Shown: piece by piece, positions 26,993-35,234 of the stretch
Layout of the letters: every line of letters begins with the position of its first letter
Numbering within the stretch: position 1 is the stretch's first letter
Origin: Cupriavidus necator A5-1
GTDB taxonomy: Bacteria; Pseudomonadota; Gammaproteobacteria; Burkholderiales; Burkholderiaceae
Assembly: GCF_000744095.1 (NCBI RefSeq)
Contig: NZ_JQLI01000008.1
Location: forward strand, 1,302,001 to 1,366,000
Length of the DNA: 64,000 bases
Direction of reading: 5' to 3'
The notes under the pieces: model-generated
Database searches by the model: none
Seen by the model: only the letters and a program-made list of their open reading frames with translations
What the model was told of the DNA's origin: nothing
Made by a program: the position numbers and the translations under genes

Positions 26993-28399
26993 TTACTCGG
27001 TGCCGTGCGAATTGGCGGCGGCGTTGCGCATCGCCTCTTCGCGCGACTGGATGCCGTTGTAGAACAGGTTCAGCGCCACGGCGACGATCGTGCCCAGCAC
27101 GATGCCGCTGTGCGTGAACGGCACGGTCCACTTGGGCAGGTACTGGAAGAAGGTCGGTGCCAGCGTCGGGATCATGCCGAAGCCGATCGAGATCGCGACG
27201 ATAAACAGGTTGTGGCGATTGCGGTTGAAATCGCACGAACCCAGGATGCGGATGCCGGTGGCGGCCACCATGCCGAACATCACGATGCCGGCACCACCCA
27301 GCACGAACTGCGGCACCGACGCCACCACGTGGGCCATCTTGGGGAACAGGCCGAAGGCGATCAGGATGATGCCGCCGGCCGCGGCGACGTAGCGCGAGCG
27401 CACGCCGGTCACGGTCACCAGGCCCACGTTCTGCGAGAACGAGGTGTAGGGGAAGGTGTTGAACACACCGCCGATCACCGTGCCCAGGCCGTCGGCGCGC
27501 AGGCCGCGGGTCAGGTCTTCGTTGCTCAGCTTCTTGCCGGTGATGTCCGACAGCGCCAGGAACATGCCGGTCGACTCCACCAGCGTGATCAGCATGACGA
27601 TGCACATCGACAGGATTGCGCTCAGCTCGAAGGTCGGGATGCCGAAGTGCAGCGGCGTGATGACGGCGACAAAGCTGGCTTCATCCAGGCCCTCGAACGA
27701 GACCTTGCCCAGCGCCATCGCCACCAGCGTGCCGGCGATGATGCCGAGCAGCACCGCGCAGTTCGCCACCAGGCCGCGGCCGTACTTGGTCAGCAGCAGG
27801 ATGGTCACCAGCGTCAGCCCGGCGATGCCGAGGCTGGTCAGGTCACCGTAGGCGAGGTTGGGCACTTCCTTGGCCACGCCGTCGATCACCGCGCGCGTGG
27901 TGGGCTGGCCGCCGGCCGCCCAGTTGATGCCCACGCGCATCAGCGACACGCCGATCAGCGTGATCACCGTGCCGGTCACCACCGGCGGGAACAGCCCGAG
28001 CATGCGTCCCATCATCGGCGCGATCAGGATGCCGAAGATCCCCGACGCGATCACGGCGCCGTAGATGCCGAGCAGGCCGACATTGGGATCGGTGCCGATC
28101 GCGATCATCGGCGCCACCGAGGCAAAGGTCACACCCATCATCACGGGCAGCCGGATGCCGAATTTCCAGAAACCGAAGGCCTGGATCAGCGTGGCCAGGC
28201 CGGCCGCGAACAGGTCGGCATTGATCAGGAACGCCAACTGGTCCTTGGGCAGCTTGAGCGCGCCTCCCACGATCAGGGGCACGGCAACCGTGCCGGCGTA
28301 CATCACCAGAACATGCTGCAAACCAAGCGCGAGCAGGCGCCCGGAAGGCAAACGCTCGTTGGTGAGGTCCATGGGGACCGTGGTGCTTGCTGAATTCAT
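26993..28399 (-). CDS. NCS2-family purine (urate/xanthine) permease
   Basis: The 468-residue protein has 12-14 hydrophobic segments and the NCS2 motifs LGLQHVLVMYAGTVAVPLIVG, GVTFASVAPMIAIG and NTFPYTSFSQNVGLVTVTGVRSRYV, including the Gln-Asn of the QNxGxxxxT signature. It imports a purine by cation symport. Position between a GntR regulator and puuE-uraD suggests urate or xanthine as substrate. The start MNSASTTVPM has AGGAGA 8 bases upstream. Confidence 0.93.
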   Translation of the reverse strand: MNSASTTVPMDLTNERLPSGRLLALGLQHVLVMYAGTVAVPLIVGGALKLPKDQLAFLINADLFAAGLATLIQAFGFWKFGIRLPVMMGVTFASVAPMIAIGTDPNVGLLGIYGAVIASGIFGILIAPMMGRMLGLFPPVVTGTVITLIGVSLMRVGINWAAGGQPTTRAVIDGVAKEVPNLAYGDLTSLGIAGLTLVTILLLTKYGRGLVANCAVLLGIIAGTLVAMALGKVSFEGLDEASFVAVITPLHFGIPTFELSAILSMCIVMLITLVESTGMFLALSDITGKKLSNEDLTRGLRADGLGTVIGGVFNTFPYTSFSQNVGLVTVTGVRSRYVAAAGGIILIAFGLFPKMAHVVASVPQFVLGGAGIVMFGMVAATGIRILGSCDFNRNRHNLFIVAISIGFGMIPTLAPTFFQYLPKWTVPFTHSGIVLGTIVAVALNLFYNGIQSREEAMRNAAANSHGTE

Positions 28400-28572
28400 T
28401 GGTGCGTCTCCTCTCCTTTGGTTTGATGGGAACGCCACTGTCCTGGCCGTCGGTCCTGGGTGATCGCCGGACGCTTGTGGGCCTGCCGTCTCAGCACTAC
28501 TCGCTTGTCAGCCGGGTGCTGTGTGCCGTCAGGCGTGGCCTTGCTTTTGGGAGCGGTGGCGGGAACACCGTG

Positions 28573-29340
28573 CTAGGTGGAGCGGCCTAGTACGCTGCGA
28601 AGATCGAAGCTGCCCGGCTCGTCCGGTTGCACGCGGTCGGCGCAGGCGCCAAGGTGGTGCGCCATGCGCGACTGGGCCAGCGCGACATCGCCCTGTTCCA
28701 GGGCGTCGAGGATTTCCTCGTGTTCGTCGAACGAGCAGGCGTTGTTGCCCGGGGCTTCCACGCTGGCGATCATCAGCGTGGTGCGCGATACCAGCCGGCG
28801 CATCATGTTGACCAGCAGGGCGTTGCCGGACAGTTCCGCCAGCGCCGTGTGGAACTCGGCGGACAGGCGGATCCATTTGGGGCGGTCATGCGTGAGGAAG
28901 GCCTGGCGCTCGCTGGCCACCATCTTGCGCAGCGGCGCGATCACGGTCTTGACGTCGGGCATGGCGGCGAGTTTGTCCAGCACCGCGCGCTCCAGCATCT
29001 GGCGCAGCTCGAACATGTCGTGCGCCTCGTCGGTAGAGGGGCTGGCGATAAAGGCGCCGCGGTTGGGTTCGAGATCGACCATGCCGTCGGCTGCAAGATG
29101 CGACAGCACCTTGCGCACGGTGTGCCGCGCGGTGGCATAGATTTCGCAAAGCGAATGCTCGGTGAGCTTGGTGCGCGGCGGCAGCCGGTGCTCCATGATC
29201 GCGTCGTAGATCTCGTGGTACATGCGCTCTTCGACCGAGCCCTTGCGGGCGGGCTTCCCGGGCTTGCCGGGTTGGGTCTCGGTCGGCTCGGGATCGGCAA
29301 CACCGGTAACACCGGCGATCAGCTTCAGGCTCTTGGACAT
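28573..29340 (-). CDS. GntR-family (FadR/VanR-type) regulator of urate catabolism
   Basis: The 255-residue protein has a GntR winged helix (about 35-105: MYHEIYDAIMEHRLPPRTKLTEHSLCEIY, split over the helices) and an all-helical FCD ligand domain with the metal-binding residues FELRQML, EFHTALAELSGN and HEEILDALEQGD. An N-terminal 30-residue Gly/Pro-rich tail precedes the HTH. It sits between the permease-puuE-uraD genes and divergent uraH-puuD, and the shared upstream region holds repeated TTGTCAACAA-like palindromes. The natural inference is repression relieved by urate or another pathway intermediate. Confidence 0.9.
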   Translation of the reverse strand: MSKSLKLIAGVTGVADPEPTETQPGKPGKPARKGSVEERMYHEIYDAIMEHRLPPRTKLTEHSLCEIYATARHTVRKVLSHLAADGMVDLEPNRGAFIASPSTDEAHDMFELRQMLERAVLDKLAAMPDVKTVIAPLRKMVASERQAFLTHDRPKWIRLSAEFHTALAELSGNALLVNMMRRLVSRTTLMIASVEAPGNNACSFDEHEEILDALEQGDVALAQSRMAHHLGACADRVQPDEPGSFDLRSVLGRST

Positions 29341-29402
29341 CGTGGCACCAGCAGTCAGTCAGGGCACCGTGAATCCCGGGTATCAGGGTACGGTGATCCG
29401 AA

Positions 29403-29496
29403 AATTGTTGACAATTATTTGGTTGGGGCCCCAGAATTGTCAACAAAACCGAGTCAGGTTTTCGACAACTCAGGGTAATCCCTGAATTGCCAACCG
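29403..29496. promoter_or_regulatory. cluster of four candidate GntR operators between gntR and uraH
   Basis: Related sites: AATTGTTGACAATT (29403-29416, arms AATTGT/ACAATT), AATTGTCAACAA (29435-29446), TTTTCGACAACT (29459-29470, inverted orientation) and AATTGCCAACCG (29485-29496). The first two are the best. The cluster covers the promoter region of gntR and of uraH-puuD. Confidence 0.6.
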
Positions 29497-29639
29497 GGTG
29501 GGAGCAGGCGCATTGTCGCCACGCACCAACCCAGCGCCGGGATGCGTTACCAGACGTACCGAGCGGGCACCAATCCCAAAAATGGTGCTAGTGAAGGCAG
29601 CGGCGCCCCTCACAACCCAATCGCAAAAGGACAAATACG

Positions 29640-29993
29640 ATGGGACGCTTGACCACCCACGTTCTCGACACCGCTGCCGGGACGCCCGGACAAGGCATGT
29701 CGATTACTCTCCATAAAATTGTCGACAATCGCCGCGAAACCCTGAAGACCGTGGTCACCAACCACGACGGCCGCTGCGACCAGCCGTTGCTGGAAGGTGC
29801 CGACTTTGCCGTCGGCGTGTATGAGCTGGAATTCGCCGCCGGCGATTACTTCCGCGCGCAAGGCGTGAAGTTGCCCGAGCCCGCCTTCCTGGACGTGGTG
29901 CCCCTGCGCTTCGGCATTGCCGACGTCAACGCGCACTACCACGTGCCGCTCCTGGTATCGCCCTGGTCGTATTCGACCTACCGCGGCAGCTGA
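29640..29993 (+). CDS. uraH: 5-hydroxyisourate hydrolase (transthyretin-like)
   Basis: The 117-residue protein has MGRLTTHVLDTAAGTPGQGM at the N-terminus (catalytic His in THVLD), a central Arg/His region (DGRCDQPLL), AHYHVPLLVSPWSYSTYRGS and the diagnostic C-terminal YRGS. It hydrolyses 5-hydroxyisourate to OHCU. AAAGGA lies 9 bases before the ATG. It is followed 31 bases later by puuD on the same strand, so the second and first steps of urate oxidation are co-transcribed. Confidence 0.97.
   Translation: MGRLTTHVLDTAAGTPGQGMSITLHKIVDNRRETLKTVVTNHDGRCDQPLLEGADFAVGVYELEFAAGDYFRAQGVKLPEPAFLDVVPLRFGIADVNAHYHVPLLVSPWSYSTYRGS
29718..29731. promoter_or_regulatory. fifth operator-like palindrome, inside uraH
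   Basis: ATTGTCGACAAT (29719-29730) is a perfect 12-bp palindrome of the same type as the upstream cluster. It lies about 80 bases inside the uraH coding region, where a distal operator could support looping or a roadblock. Confidence 0.45.
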
Positions 29994-30024
29994 AGCGGTG
30001 GCATAGGGAAACAGGAGACAAGAC

Positions 30025-31236
30025 ATGGAAGGCTATATCCTCGACTGGGCCAATATGCTGCTGCGGTGGGTGCACGTCATCACCGCCATCGCATGGATCG
30101 GCTCTTCGTTCTATTTCGTGTGGCTGGACAACAGCCTGACCAAGCCCACCGCGCCTGACCTGAAGGAGAAGGGCGTCGACGGCGAACTGTGGGCCGTGCA
30201 CGGCGGCGGCTTCTACAACCCGCAGAAGTACCTGACCGCACCCAAGGCGTTGCCGGAGAACCTGCACTGGTTCTACTGGGAGTCGTATTCCACCTGGATG
30301 AGCGGCTTCGCGCTGCTGGTGGTGCTGTACCTGTTCAACGCAAGCACGTACCTGATCGACAAGAACTTGTTCGACATGTCGCCCGGCGCGGCGGTAGGCT
30401 TTGCGGTGTCGTACCTGCTGATCGGCTGGATCGTCTATGACGGCATTTGCCGCCTGTTCGGCAAGAACGACCGCGTCGTCGGCATCCTGGTGGCGCTCTA
30501 CATCGCTGCCGCAGCCGTTGTGGCCTGCCATATCTTCTCGGGCCGCGCGGCGTTCCTGCTGACCGGCGCGATGGTCGCCACGATCATGAGCGCCAACGTG
30601 CTGGCGTGGATCATCCCGGGGCAGCGCAAGGTGGTAGCGGCACTGAAGGCCGGCCAGCCGGTGGACCCGATCCACGGCAAGCGCGGCAAGCAGCGCAGCG
30701 TGCACAACACCTACTTCACGCTGCCGGTGCTGTTCGCAATGCTGTCGAACCACTACAGCATGACCTACGCGCACAAGTACAACTGGGTGGTGCTGATCCT
30801 GATCATGCTGTCGGGCGTGCTGATCCGCCAGTTCTTCATCCTGAAGCACAAGGGCAAGATCAACATCCTGTGGCCCGCCGCCGGCGTTGCCGCGCTGGCC
30901 GTGGTGGCGGTGATCATCGCGCCGCAGCCCCGCCCGACCGTGGCCAAGAGCGAAGGCGGCGAAGCTGCCGCGGCCACCGTCAGTTTTGCCAAGGTGCAGG
31001 AAGTGATGAACGCGCGCTGCGTGCAGTGCCACGCCGAGCAGCCGAAGATGATGCCGACCGCGGCCAAGGGCATCAAGCTCGACACCGCCGAGGACATCAA
31101 GGCACACGCCCAGCTGATCTATCAGCAGGCCGTGCAGCAGAAGGCCATGCCGCTGGGCAACGTGACGCAGATCACCGACGACGAACGCGCGCTGCTGGGG
31201 CAGTGGTTCGAGGGCGGTGCCAAGACCACCAACTGA
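30025..31236 (+). CDS. puuD: membrane urate hydroxylase PuuD with C-terminal cytochrome c domain
   Basis: The 403-residue protein has about eight membrane helices in its first ~300 residues (WVHVITAIAWIGSSFYFVWL and others) and a periplasmic cytochrome c module. The haem site CVQCH is at 332-336, with a candidate Met ligand in KAMPLGN (about 375). PuuD oxidises urate to 5-hydroxyisourate and passes electrons to the respiratory chain, replacing soluble uricase. AGGAGA precedes the start by 7 bases. The terminator at 31359 closes the uraH-puuD operon. Confidence 0.95.
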   Translation: MEGYILDWANMLLRWVHVITAIAWIGSSFYFVWLDNSLTKPTAPDLKEKGVDGELWAVHGGGFYNPQKYLTAPKALPENLHWFYWESYSTWMSGFALLVVLYLFNASTYLIDKNLFDMSPGAAVGFAVSYLLIGWIVYDGICRLFGKNDRVVGILVALYIAAAAVVACHIFSGRAAFLLTGAMVATIMSANVLAWIIPGQRKVVAALKAGQPVDPIHGKRGKQRSVHNTYFTLPVLFAMLSNHYSMTYAHKYNWVVLILIMLSGVLIRQFFILKHKGKINILWPAAGVAALAVVAVIIAPQPRPTVAKSEGGEAAAATVSFAKVQEVMNARCVQCHAEQPKMMPTAAKGIKLDTAEDIKAHAQLIYQQAVQQKAMPLGNVTQITDDERALLGQWFEGGAKTTN

Positions 31237-31358
31237 GTCTGATCTGAAGCGTATTGGGGCCGGCTCGGCGAGCCGGCCCGCGAAATCCGAGCATCGGTGA
31301 TCGACGGTCCGGGGGCTGTGCAGTCGGCAGCCGTCAGTACCGGACCGGCGAGGGTTTG

Positions 31359-31384
31359 AACGGGGCCTTGTGCCCCGTTTTTTT
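31359..31384 (+). terminator. Rho-independent terminator of uraH-puuD
   Basis: ACGGGGC and GCCCCGT pair around CTTGT, followed by a run of seven T (31378-31384). It separates the operon from the convergent HD-GYP pseudogene. Confidence 0.9.
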
Positions 31385-31400
31385 ATATGCGTGCGTGCCT

Positions 31401-32790
31401 TCAGGCCGGTGCGGTCCCGTGCGACGCACCACGGCCCACATACTGTGCAAGATCGACTTCGTCAATCTGCTCGGGCCGCATAAAGCGCTCGGCATAGCGC
31501 AGGTACACGCCGGAGCTCAGGAACAATTCGAACAGCTCCTGATCGATGTGCTGCTGCGTCGTGGCCATCGCCATGATGCCTACCGACTCCGACAAGGTCT
31601 TGGCCTTCTTGTAGGGCCGGTCCGCCGCCGTCAGCGCCTCGAAGATATCCGCGATGGCCATCATCCTGGCAAGCGGGCTCATCTCGTTGCGATGCAGCCG
31701 GCGTGGGTAGCCCGTGCCGTCCATTTTTTCGTGGTGGCTGCCGGCGATCTCCGGCACCTGGCGCAGGTGCTTCGGGAACGGCAGGCGTGACAGCATGACC
31801 TGCGTCTGCACGATATGTTCTTCGATCTTGAAGAGCTCTTCTTCCGACAGCGTGCCCGCCCCACCAGCAGGTTATGCAGTTCGCCGCGGTCGTAGAGATG
31901 CCTGGGCGTGTTCAGCCTGAAGCCCCAAGGGTTGTCCGGAGGGATCATGTCGCGCGCGGTACGCGCGATCACGTGTTCGGGCTTGTCGGCGAGCAGCGGT
32001 TCCACCGCGGGCAGCGGCGCCGCCGGACGATGGGTCTTGCGCTCCAGTTCTTCCTGCGAGATACCGATGCGGTCGTCCAGCGTCCGCTCCCAGGTGCGGG
32101 CAGCGATGCGAAGCAGGTGTTCCTTCTGCGAGGCGTCCATGAACTCGGCGCCCTGGTTGCAGGTGGCCACGAACCGGAAGTCGTCGTCCAGCGCCCTGAG
32201 CTCGGCATCGCGACGTTCCCGCGCAGTGTTGGCATCCTCGCCGCCGGCGCGCGCGCAGGTACGCGATCTCGGCGTCGCGCTTGAGGACCTCGAAGCGCAT
32301 GCGGATCGCGTGGATGCGGTCGCAGAGCGTTTCCAGCTTGGTGGCCTTGTCGATGATGTATTCGAGCGTGGTGACCTTGCCGCAGTCGTGCAGCCAGCTC
32401 CACGCTGCGCACGGCATAGGCGGCTTGTCGGGGCGCATCGAACAGCGCGCGGTCGGCGTCGTCCCGCAATGACCTGACGTAGAAGAAGCTGCCGTCGGCA
32501 TAGCCGATGTAGATCGACTGCAGCACCGGCGAAGTGTCCAGTGCGTCACGCACCAGGGCCAGCCGCGCCAGCCGCGCGTCGGTTGACCGCGCCTCGGCCA
32601 GCGAGCTGTGGCTGACCAGCTTGATGGCCATCTGCGCCGGCACGATCAGGTCGTCCACCTCGTCGAGCGTTTCCCGGCTGATCCGGTGTGTCGCGTCGGA
32701 CGCCGCCGCTTCCAGCGCCGTCTTGGTCATCAAGAAATGGATGCCGCACGTCAGCGCACCAACCGCCAGGACCAGGGGCCCGAACAGCAT
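31401..32790 (-). pseudogene. membrane HD-GYP domain phosphodiesterase, three frameshifts
   Basis: On the minus strand one protein can be followed through three frames. Part 1 (from 32790) has a membrane helix (MLFGPLVLAVGALTCGIHFL) and a sensor region (ISRETLDEVDDLIVPAQMA, SIYIGYADGSFFYVRSL). Part 2 has WSWLHDCGKV and KATKLETLCDRIHAIRMRFE, the HD site. Part 3 has FVATCNQGAEFMDASQKEHL and HLYDRGELHNLL. Part 4 has LSEEELFKIEEHIVQTQ and the GYP motif HHEKMDGTGYP. Frames change by +1 near 32400-32408, by a missing CG/GC unit in a CGCGCGCGC run near 32250, and by a missing G in GGGGCGGGC near 31860. Intact, it would be a cyclic-di-GMP phosphodiesterase. Assembly error is the alternative. Confidence 0.88.
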
Positions 32791-32985
32791 CCACAGGTGA
32801 ATGTGAAGCGGGTAACTCCTGCGCGCTTGCCTAGGCCCCTCCCTCGACAGGGTGTTGCACGGCCCTTGGTGGAGGCGCCCGGGGCTTTACGGCAACGGGT
32901 GCTTCCGCCTGGCGTGCACCGTCCAGTTTCGAATGCGGGGAGGTGATCGTCAAGGCGCGCATCGCGCGCGCAGTGGCCGCGGGAT

Positions 32986-33561
32986 TCAGCCGCCGATATT
33001 CAGCAACGCCAGCACGCCCAGCGCCAGGAAGATCGCGGCAGCAATCTTGTGCACTAGCGCGATTGGCATCTTGTTGGCGAATTTGTCACCCAGCAGCACC
33101 GCCGGCGCATTGGCGATCATCATGCCGAAGGTCGTGCCCGCCACCACCGGAATCACCGCCTCGCTGAAGCGCGCGGCCAGTGCCACGGTGGCGATCTGCG
33201 TCTTGTCGCCCATCTCGGCGAAGAAGAAGGCGACGATGGTCGTGCCAAGGATGCCGATGGCACCCTTGACCGGCTTGGCCTGTTCGGCGTCGTCGAGCTT
33301 GTCGGGGATCAGCATCCACGCCGCCATCGCGATAAAGCCCAGGCCCAGGATCCAGCGCAGCAGGTTTTCGCCCAGCACCTGCGTGATCCAGCCGCCAAGC
33401 GCGCCGGCAAAGCCGTGGTTGACCAGCGTGGCGATCAGGATGCCGAGGATGATGGGGACGGGCTTGCGATAGCGCGCGGCCAGCACCAGCGACAGCAATT
33501 GCGTCTTGTCGCCCATTTCAGCAAGGGCGACGATGCCTGTGGAGACGAGGAAGGCTTCCAT
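32986..33561 (-). CDS. TMEM165/GDT1 (UPF0016) family cation exporter, probably Mn2+
   Basis: The 191-residue membrane protein has six predicted helices and the family's duplicated E-x-G-D-K-T motif: ALAEMGDKTQLLSLVLAARY in the first half and FFAEMGDKTQIATVALAARF in the second. GDT1/MneA-type members export Mn2+ or exchange Ca2+/Mn2+ for protons. A yybP-ykoY Mn2+ riboswitch directly upstream strongly supports a manganese role. The ATG at 33561 is the family start; no clear Shine-Dalgarno precedes it, which fits a start region inside the riboswitch expression platform. Confidence 0.94.
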   Translation of the reverse strand: MEAFLVSTGIVALAEMGDKTQLLSLVLAARYRKPVPIILGILIATLVNHGFAGALGGWITQVLGENLLRWILGLGFIAMAAWMLIPDKLDDAEQAKPVKGAIGILGTTIVAFFFAEMGDKTQIATVALAARFSEAVIPVVAGTTFGMMIANAPAVLLGDKFANKMPIALVHKIAAAIFLALGVLALLNIGG

Positions 33562-33639
33562 GTTGTTTTGTGGGAGAACCGGGCCGCAATGCATCGCGAG
33601 ATGCCAATGACGCACACCTTTCCCGGCCCGGCCAGAAAG

Positions 33640-33818
33640 GTATGGTCATCGGTCTCGCCAGGCATGGACGCTGCCGGGCCGATTACAACAAGGCCGGGCG
33701 GGTCCGGAGCTGCGCACGCCATAACCGCAAGCGGTCAAGTCTGTTGACGTACGCCCCTGTCTCCCGGAGTCCGCATTGCGCGGCGCGGTGAGAGCAGGGC
33801 GGCTACTCCCCAATGGAA
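33640..33818 (-). promoter_or_regulatory. yybP-ykoY manganese riboswitch
   Basis: On the minus strand the 5' end reads TTGGGGAGTAGCCGCC (from 33813), then ACGTCAACAGACTTG in the middle and CATGCCTGGCGAGACCG near 33650. GGGGAGTAG, CGTCAACA and GGCGAGACC are the conserved elements of the class, in the right order. After the aptamer, CCTTTC/GAAAGG can form a further hairpin before the gene start at 33561. No U-tract is visible, so control of translation or Rho-dependent ending is more likely than intrinsic termination. Confidence 0.92.
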
Positions 33819-33824
33819 GCCACG

Positions 33825-33853
33825 ATTATAGCGGCAACGGCGGTGGTCGTCCA
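33825..33853 (-). promoter_or_regulatory. sigma-70 promoter of the riboswitch-exporter transcript
   Basis: A perfect TATAAT (33825-33830) and TGGACG (33848-33853, four of six -35 bases) have a 17-base spacer. Predicted start is near 33818, immediately before the riboswitch. Confidence 0.75.
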
Positions 33854-33881
33854 CCGCCGCCAGGATGGCGGGTGTCGGCGT

Positions 33882-35045
33882 TCAGGCCGGCACGGGCGCG
33901 TTGTCGCTGGTCTGGCGGCCGCGGAAATCGGTCCAGCACAGCGCCTTGAAGTCATACAGCTTGCAGCGGCGTGCAGTGTCGAAGTACCAGCGCCAGGAGA
34001 AGTTCTCGATGATGATGCGGCCCGGCAGCGCGTGTTCCAGCAGCGCCTGGGCGCGCTTGAGTCGGTATAGCGGCACGCTCATGTCAACGTGGTGGGCGGT
34101 GTGTTCCATGATGTGGTGCAAGGCGGCGCCGATGCCGTGGCGAAAGCGCAGGTGCACGGTGGTCGAGACGAACGGCTGCGCCTTGGCCCACATCGCCTTG
34201 GTGTCGTACCACGCCACGCTGGTGTGGGTGTGGTGCACGTAGAGCACGAAGCCGACAGTGATGTTCCATACGAGGAACGGCAGCACGAAACCGGCGCCGA
34301 CCAGCATCCACACCGACTGGCTGGTGGCGAACGCCAGCCCGACCAGCGCGCCGATCCACGCCAGCCCGAAGGCCGCCACCAGCACGCAGTCGCCCAGGAA
34401 GATCGGGCGGCGCGTGGCCATCTGGCGCTTGCTCGGGAAGAACAGCTTGCACCACCAGATCTCGACCAGGTAGTACAGGCCCGGGCCGAAGCCGGTGCGG
34501 TAGATGCGCTCCATCACGCGGCGCCAGCGCGGGAGCGCCTTGAATTCTTCCAGCGAGTATGGGGCCCAGACGAAGTCGAATCCCTTCAGGTTGGTGTAGC
34601 CGTGGTGCACCACGTTATGGCCGACCTCCCACAGGCTGTACGGCGTCAGCGAGGGCAGGAAGGTCAGCCGGCCCAGCCATTTGTTCAGGCCGCGGCGCGG
34701 CGTCAGGCTCTGGTGGCAGGCATCGTGGCCGATGATAAACAGGCGCGCGATCACCAGGCCCGCCAGCACGCCCAGCGCGAGCTTGGCGGCCCAGTGCTGG
34801 GCCAGCACCACGCCGGCCAGCACGGCGGCGAACAGCAGGTAGTCGAAGGCGAACAGCGCCAGCGCGCGCGGCGTGCTGCGCTGGCCCAGCGGAATCAGCC
34901 AGCCGCGGATGATCTTGCGCGAGGGCAGCGGTGCGTCCGGCGCGATCGGCTCCGGGAGGGGCGCGCTGTGGGGCGCGCAGTGTGGCGTATCGTTGGGCGC
35001 GGCATGGGGGGCATGGGCGCGATGCGCGGATTGGAAAGCGGTCAT
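33882..35045 (-). CDS. membrane fatty-acid desaturase
   Basis: The 387-residue di-iron membrane protein has three His boxes: HDACHQS, HNVVHHGYTN and HTAHHVD, with hydrophobic segments between (ALFAFDYLLFAAVLAGVVLA and others). It belongs to the FA_desaturase superfamily and should introduce an O2-dependent double bond into a membrane or acyl-CoA fatty acid; exact regiospecificity is unknown. The first ~45 residues are Ala/Pro/His-rich and not conserved-looking. The start MTAFQSAH (35045) has AAGG 6 bases upstream. An FNR-type box lies about 100 bases upstream. Confidence 0.92.
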   Translation of the reverse strand: MTAFQSAHRAHAPHAAPNDTPHCAPHSAPLPEPIAPDAPLPSRKIIRGWLIPLGQRSTPRALALFAFDYLLFAAVLAGVVLAQHWAAKLALGVLAGLVIARLFIIGHDACHQSLTPRRGLNKWLGRLTFLPSLTPYSLWEVGHNVVHHGYTNLKGFDFVWAPYSLEEFKALPRWRRVMERIYRTGFGPGLYYLVEIWWCKLFFPSKRQMATRRPIFLGDCVLVAAFGLAWIGALVGLAFATSQSVWMLVGAGFVLPFLVWNITVGFVLYVHHTHTSVAWYDTKAMWAKAQPFVSTTVHLRFRHGIGAALHHIMEHTAHHVDMSVPLYRLKRAQALLEHALPGRIIIENFSWRWYFDTARRCKLYDFKALCWTDFRGRQTSDNAPVPA

Positions 35046-35117
35046 GCAGAACCTTCTGTTTGCGATCGAATTGGTTTCGGCGCGGCCAGGTGCAAATGAG
35101 CCGCGGCGGAATCTCAA

Positions 35118-35160
35118 AGGTTAGAAGGCTTTGCCCGGAACGATCTTGACGGGCGTCAAG
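35118..35160 (-). promoter_or_regulatory. FNR/Anr-type box and -10 of the desaturase promoter
   Basis: CTTGACGGGCGTCAAG (35145-35160) contains TTGAC-N4-GTCAA, a form of the FNR/Anr half-site pair. On the minus strand a -10-like TAACCT (35118-35123) lies where a box centred at -41.5 would place it. Predicted transcription start is about 35111. Confidence 0.5.
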
Positions 35161-35191
35161 CCGGAGGAACGCGGGAAGCGGTAAAAGCACA

Positions 35192-35210
35192 CCCGCCGCG
35201 AGGCGGCGGG
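35192..35210 (-). terminator. terminator of the xdhABC-add-guaD operon
   Basis: CCCGCCGC and GCGGCGGG pair perfectly around a three-base loop, followed on the minus strand by TGTGCTTTTACC. It is 25 bases past the guaD stop. Confidence 0.7.
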
Positions 35211-35234
35211 CGGATGGGGACGGAAAGTGGCGGA

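Noticed and set aside
26741..28393. Plus-strand 550-codon frame opposite the NCS2 permease
   Set aside because: His/Asp/Gln-rich antisense shadow typical of a GC-rich membrane-protein gene.
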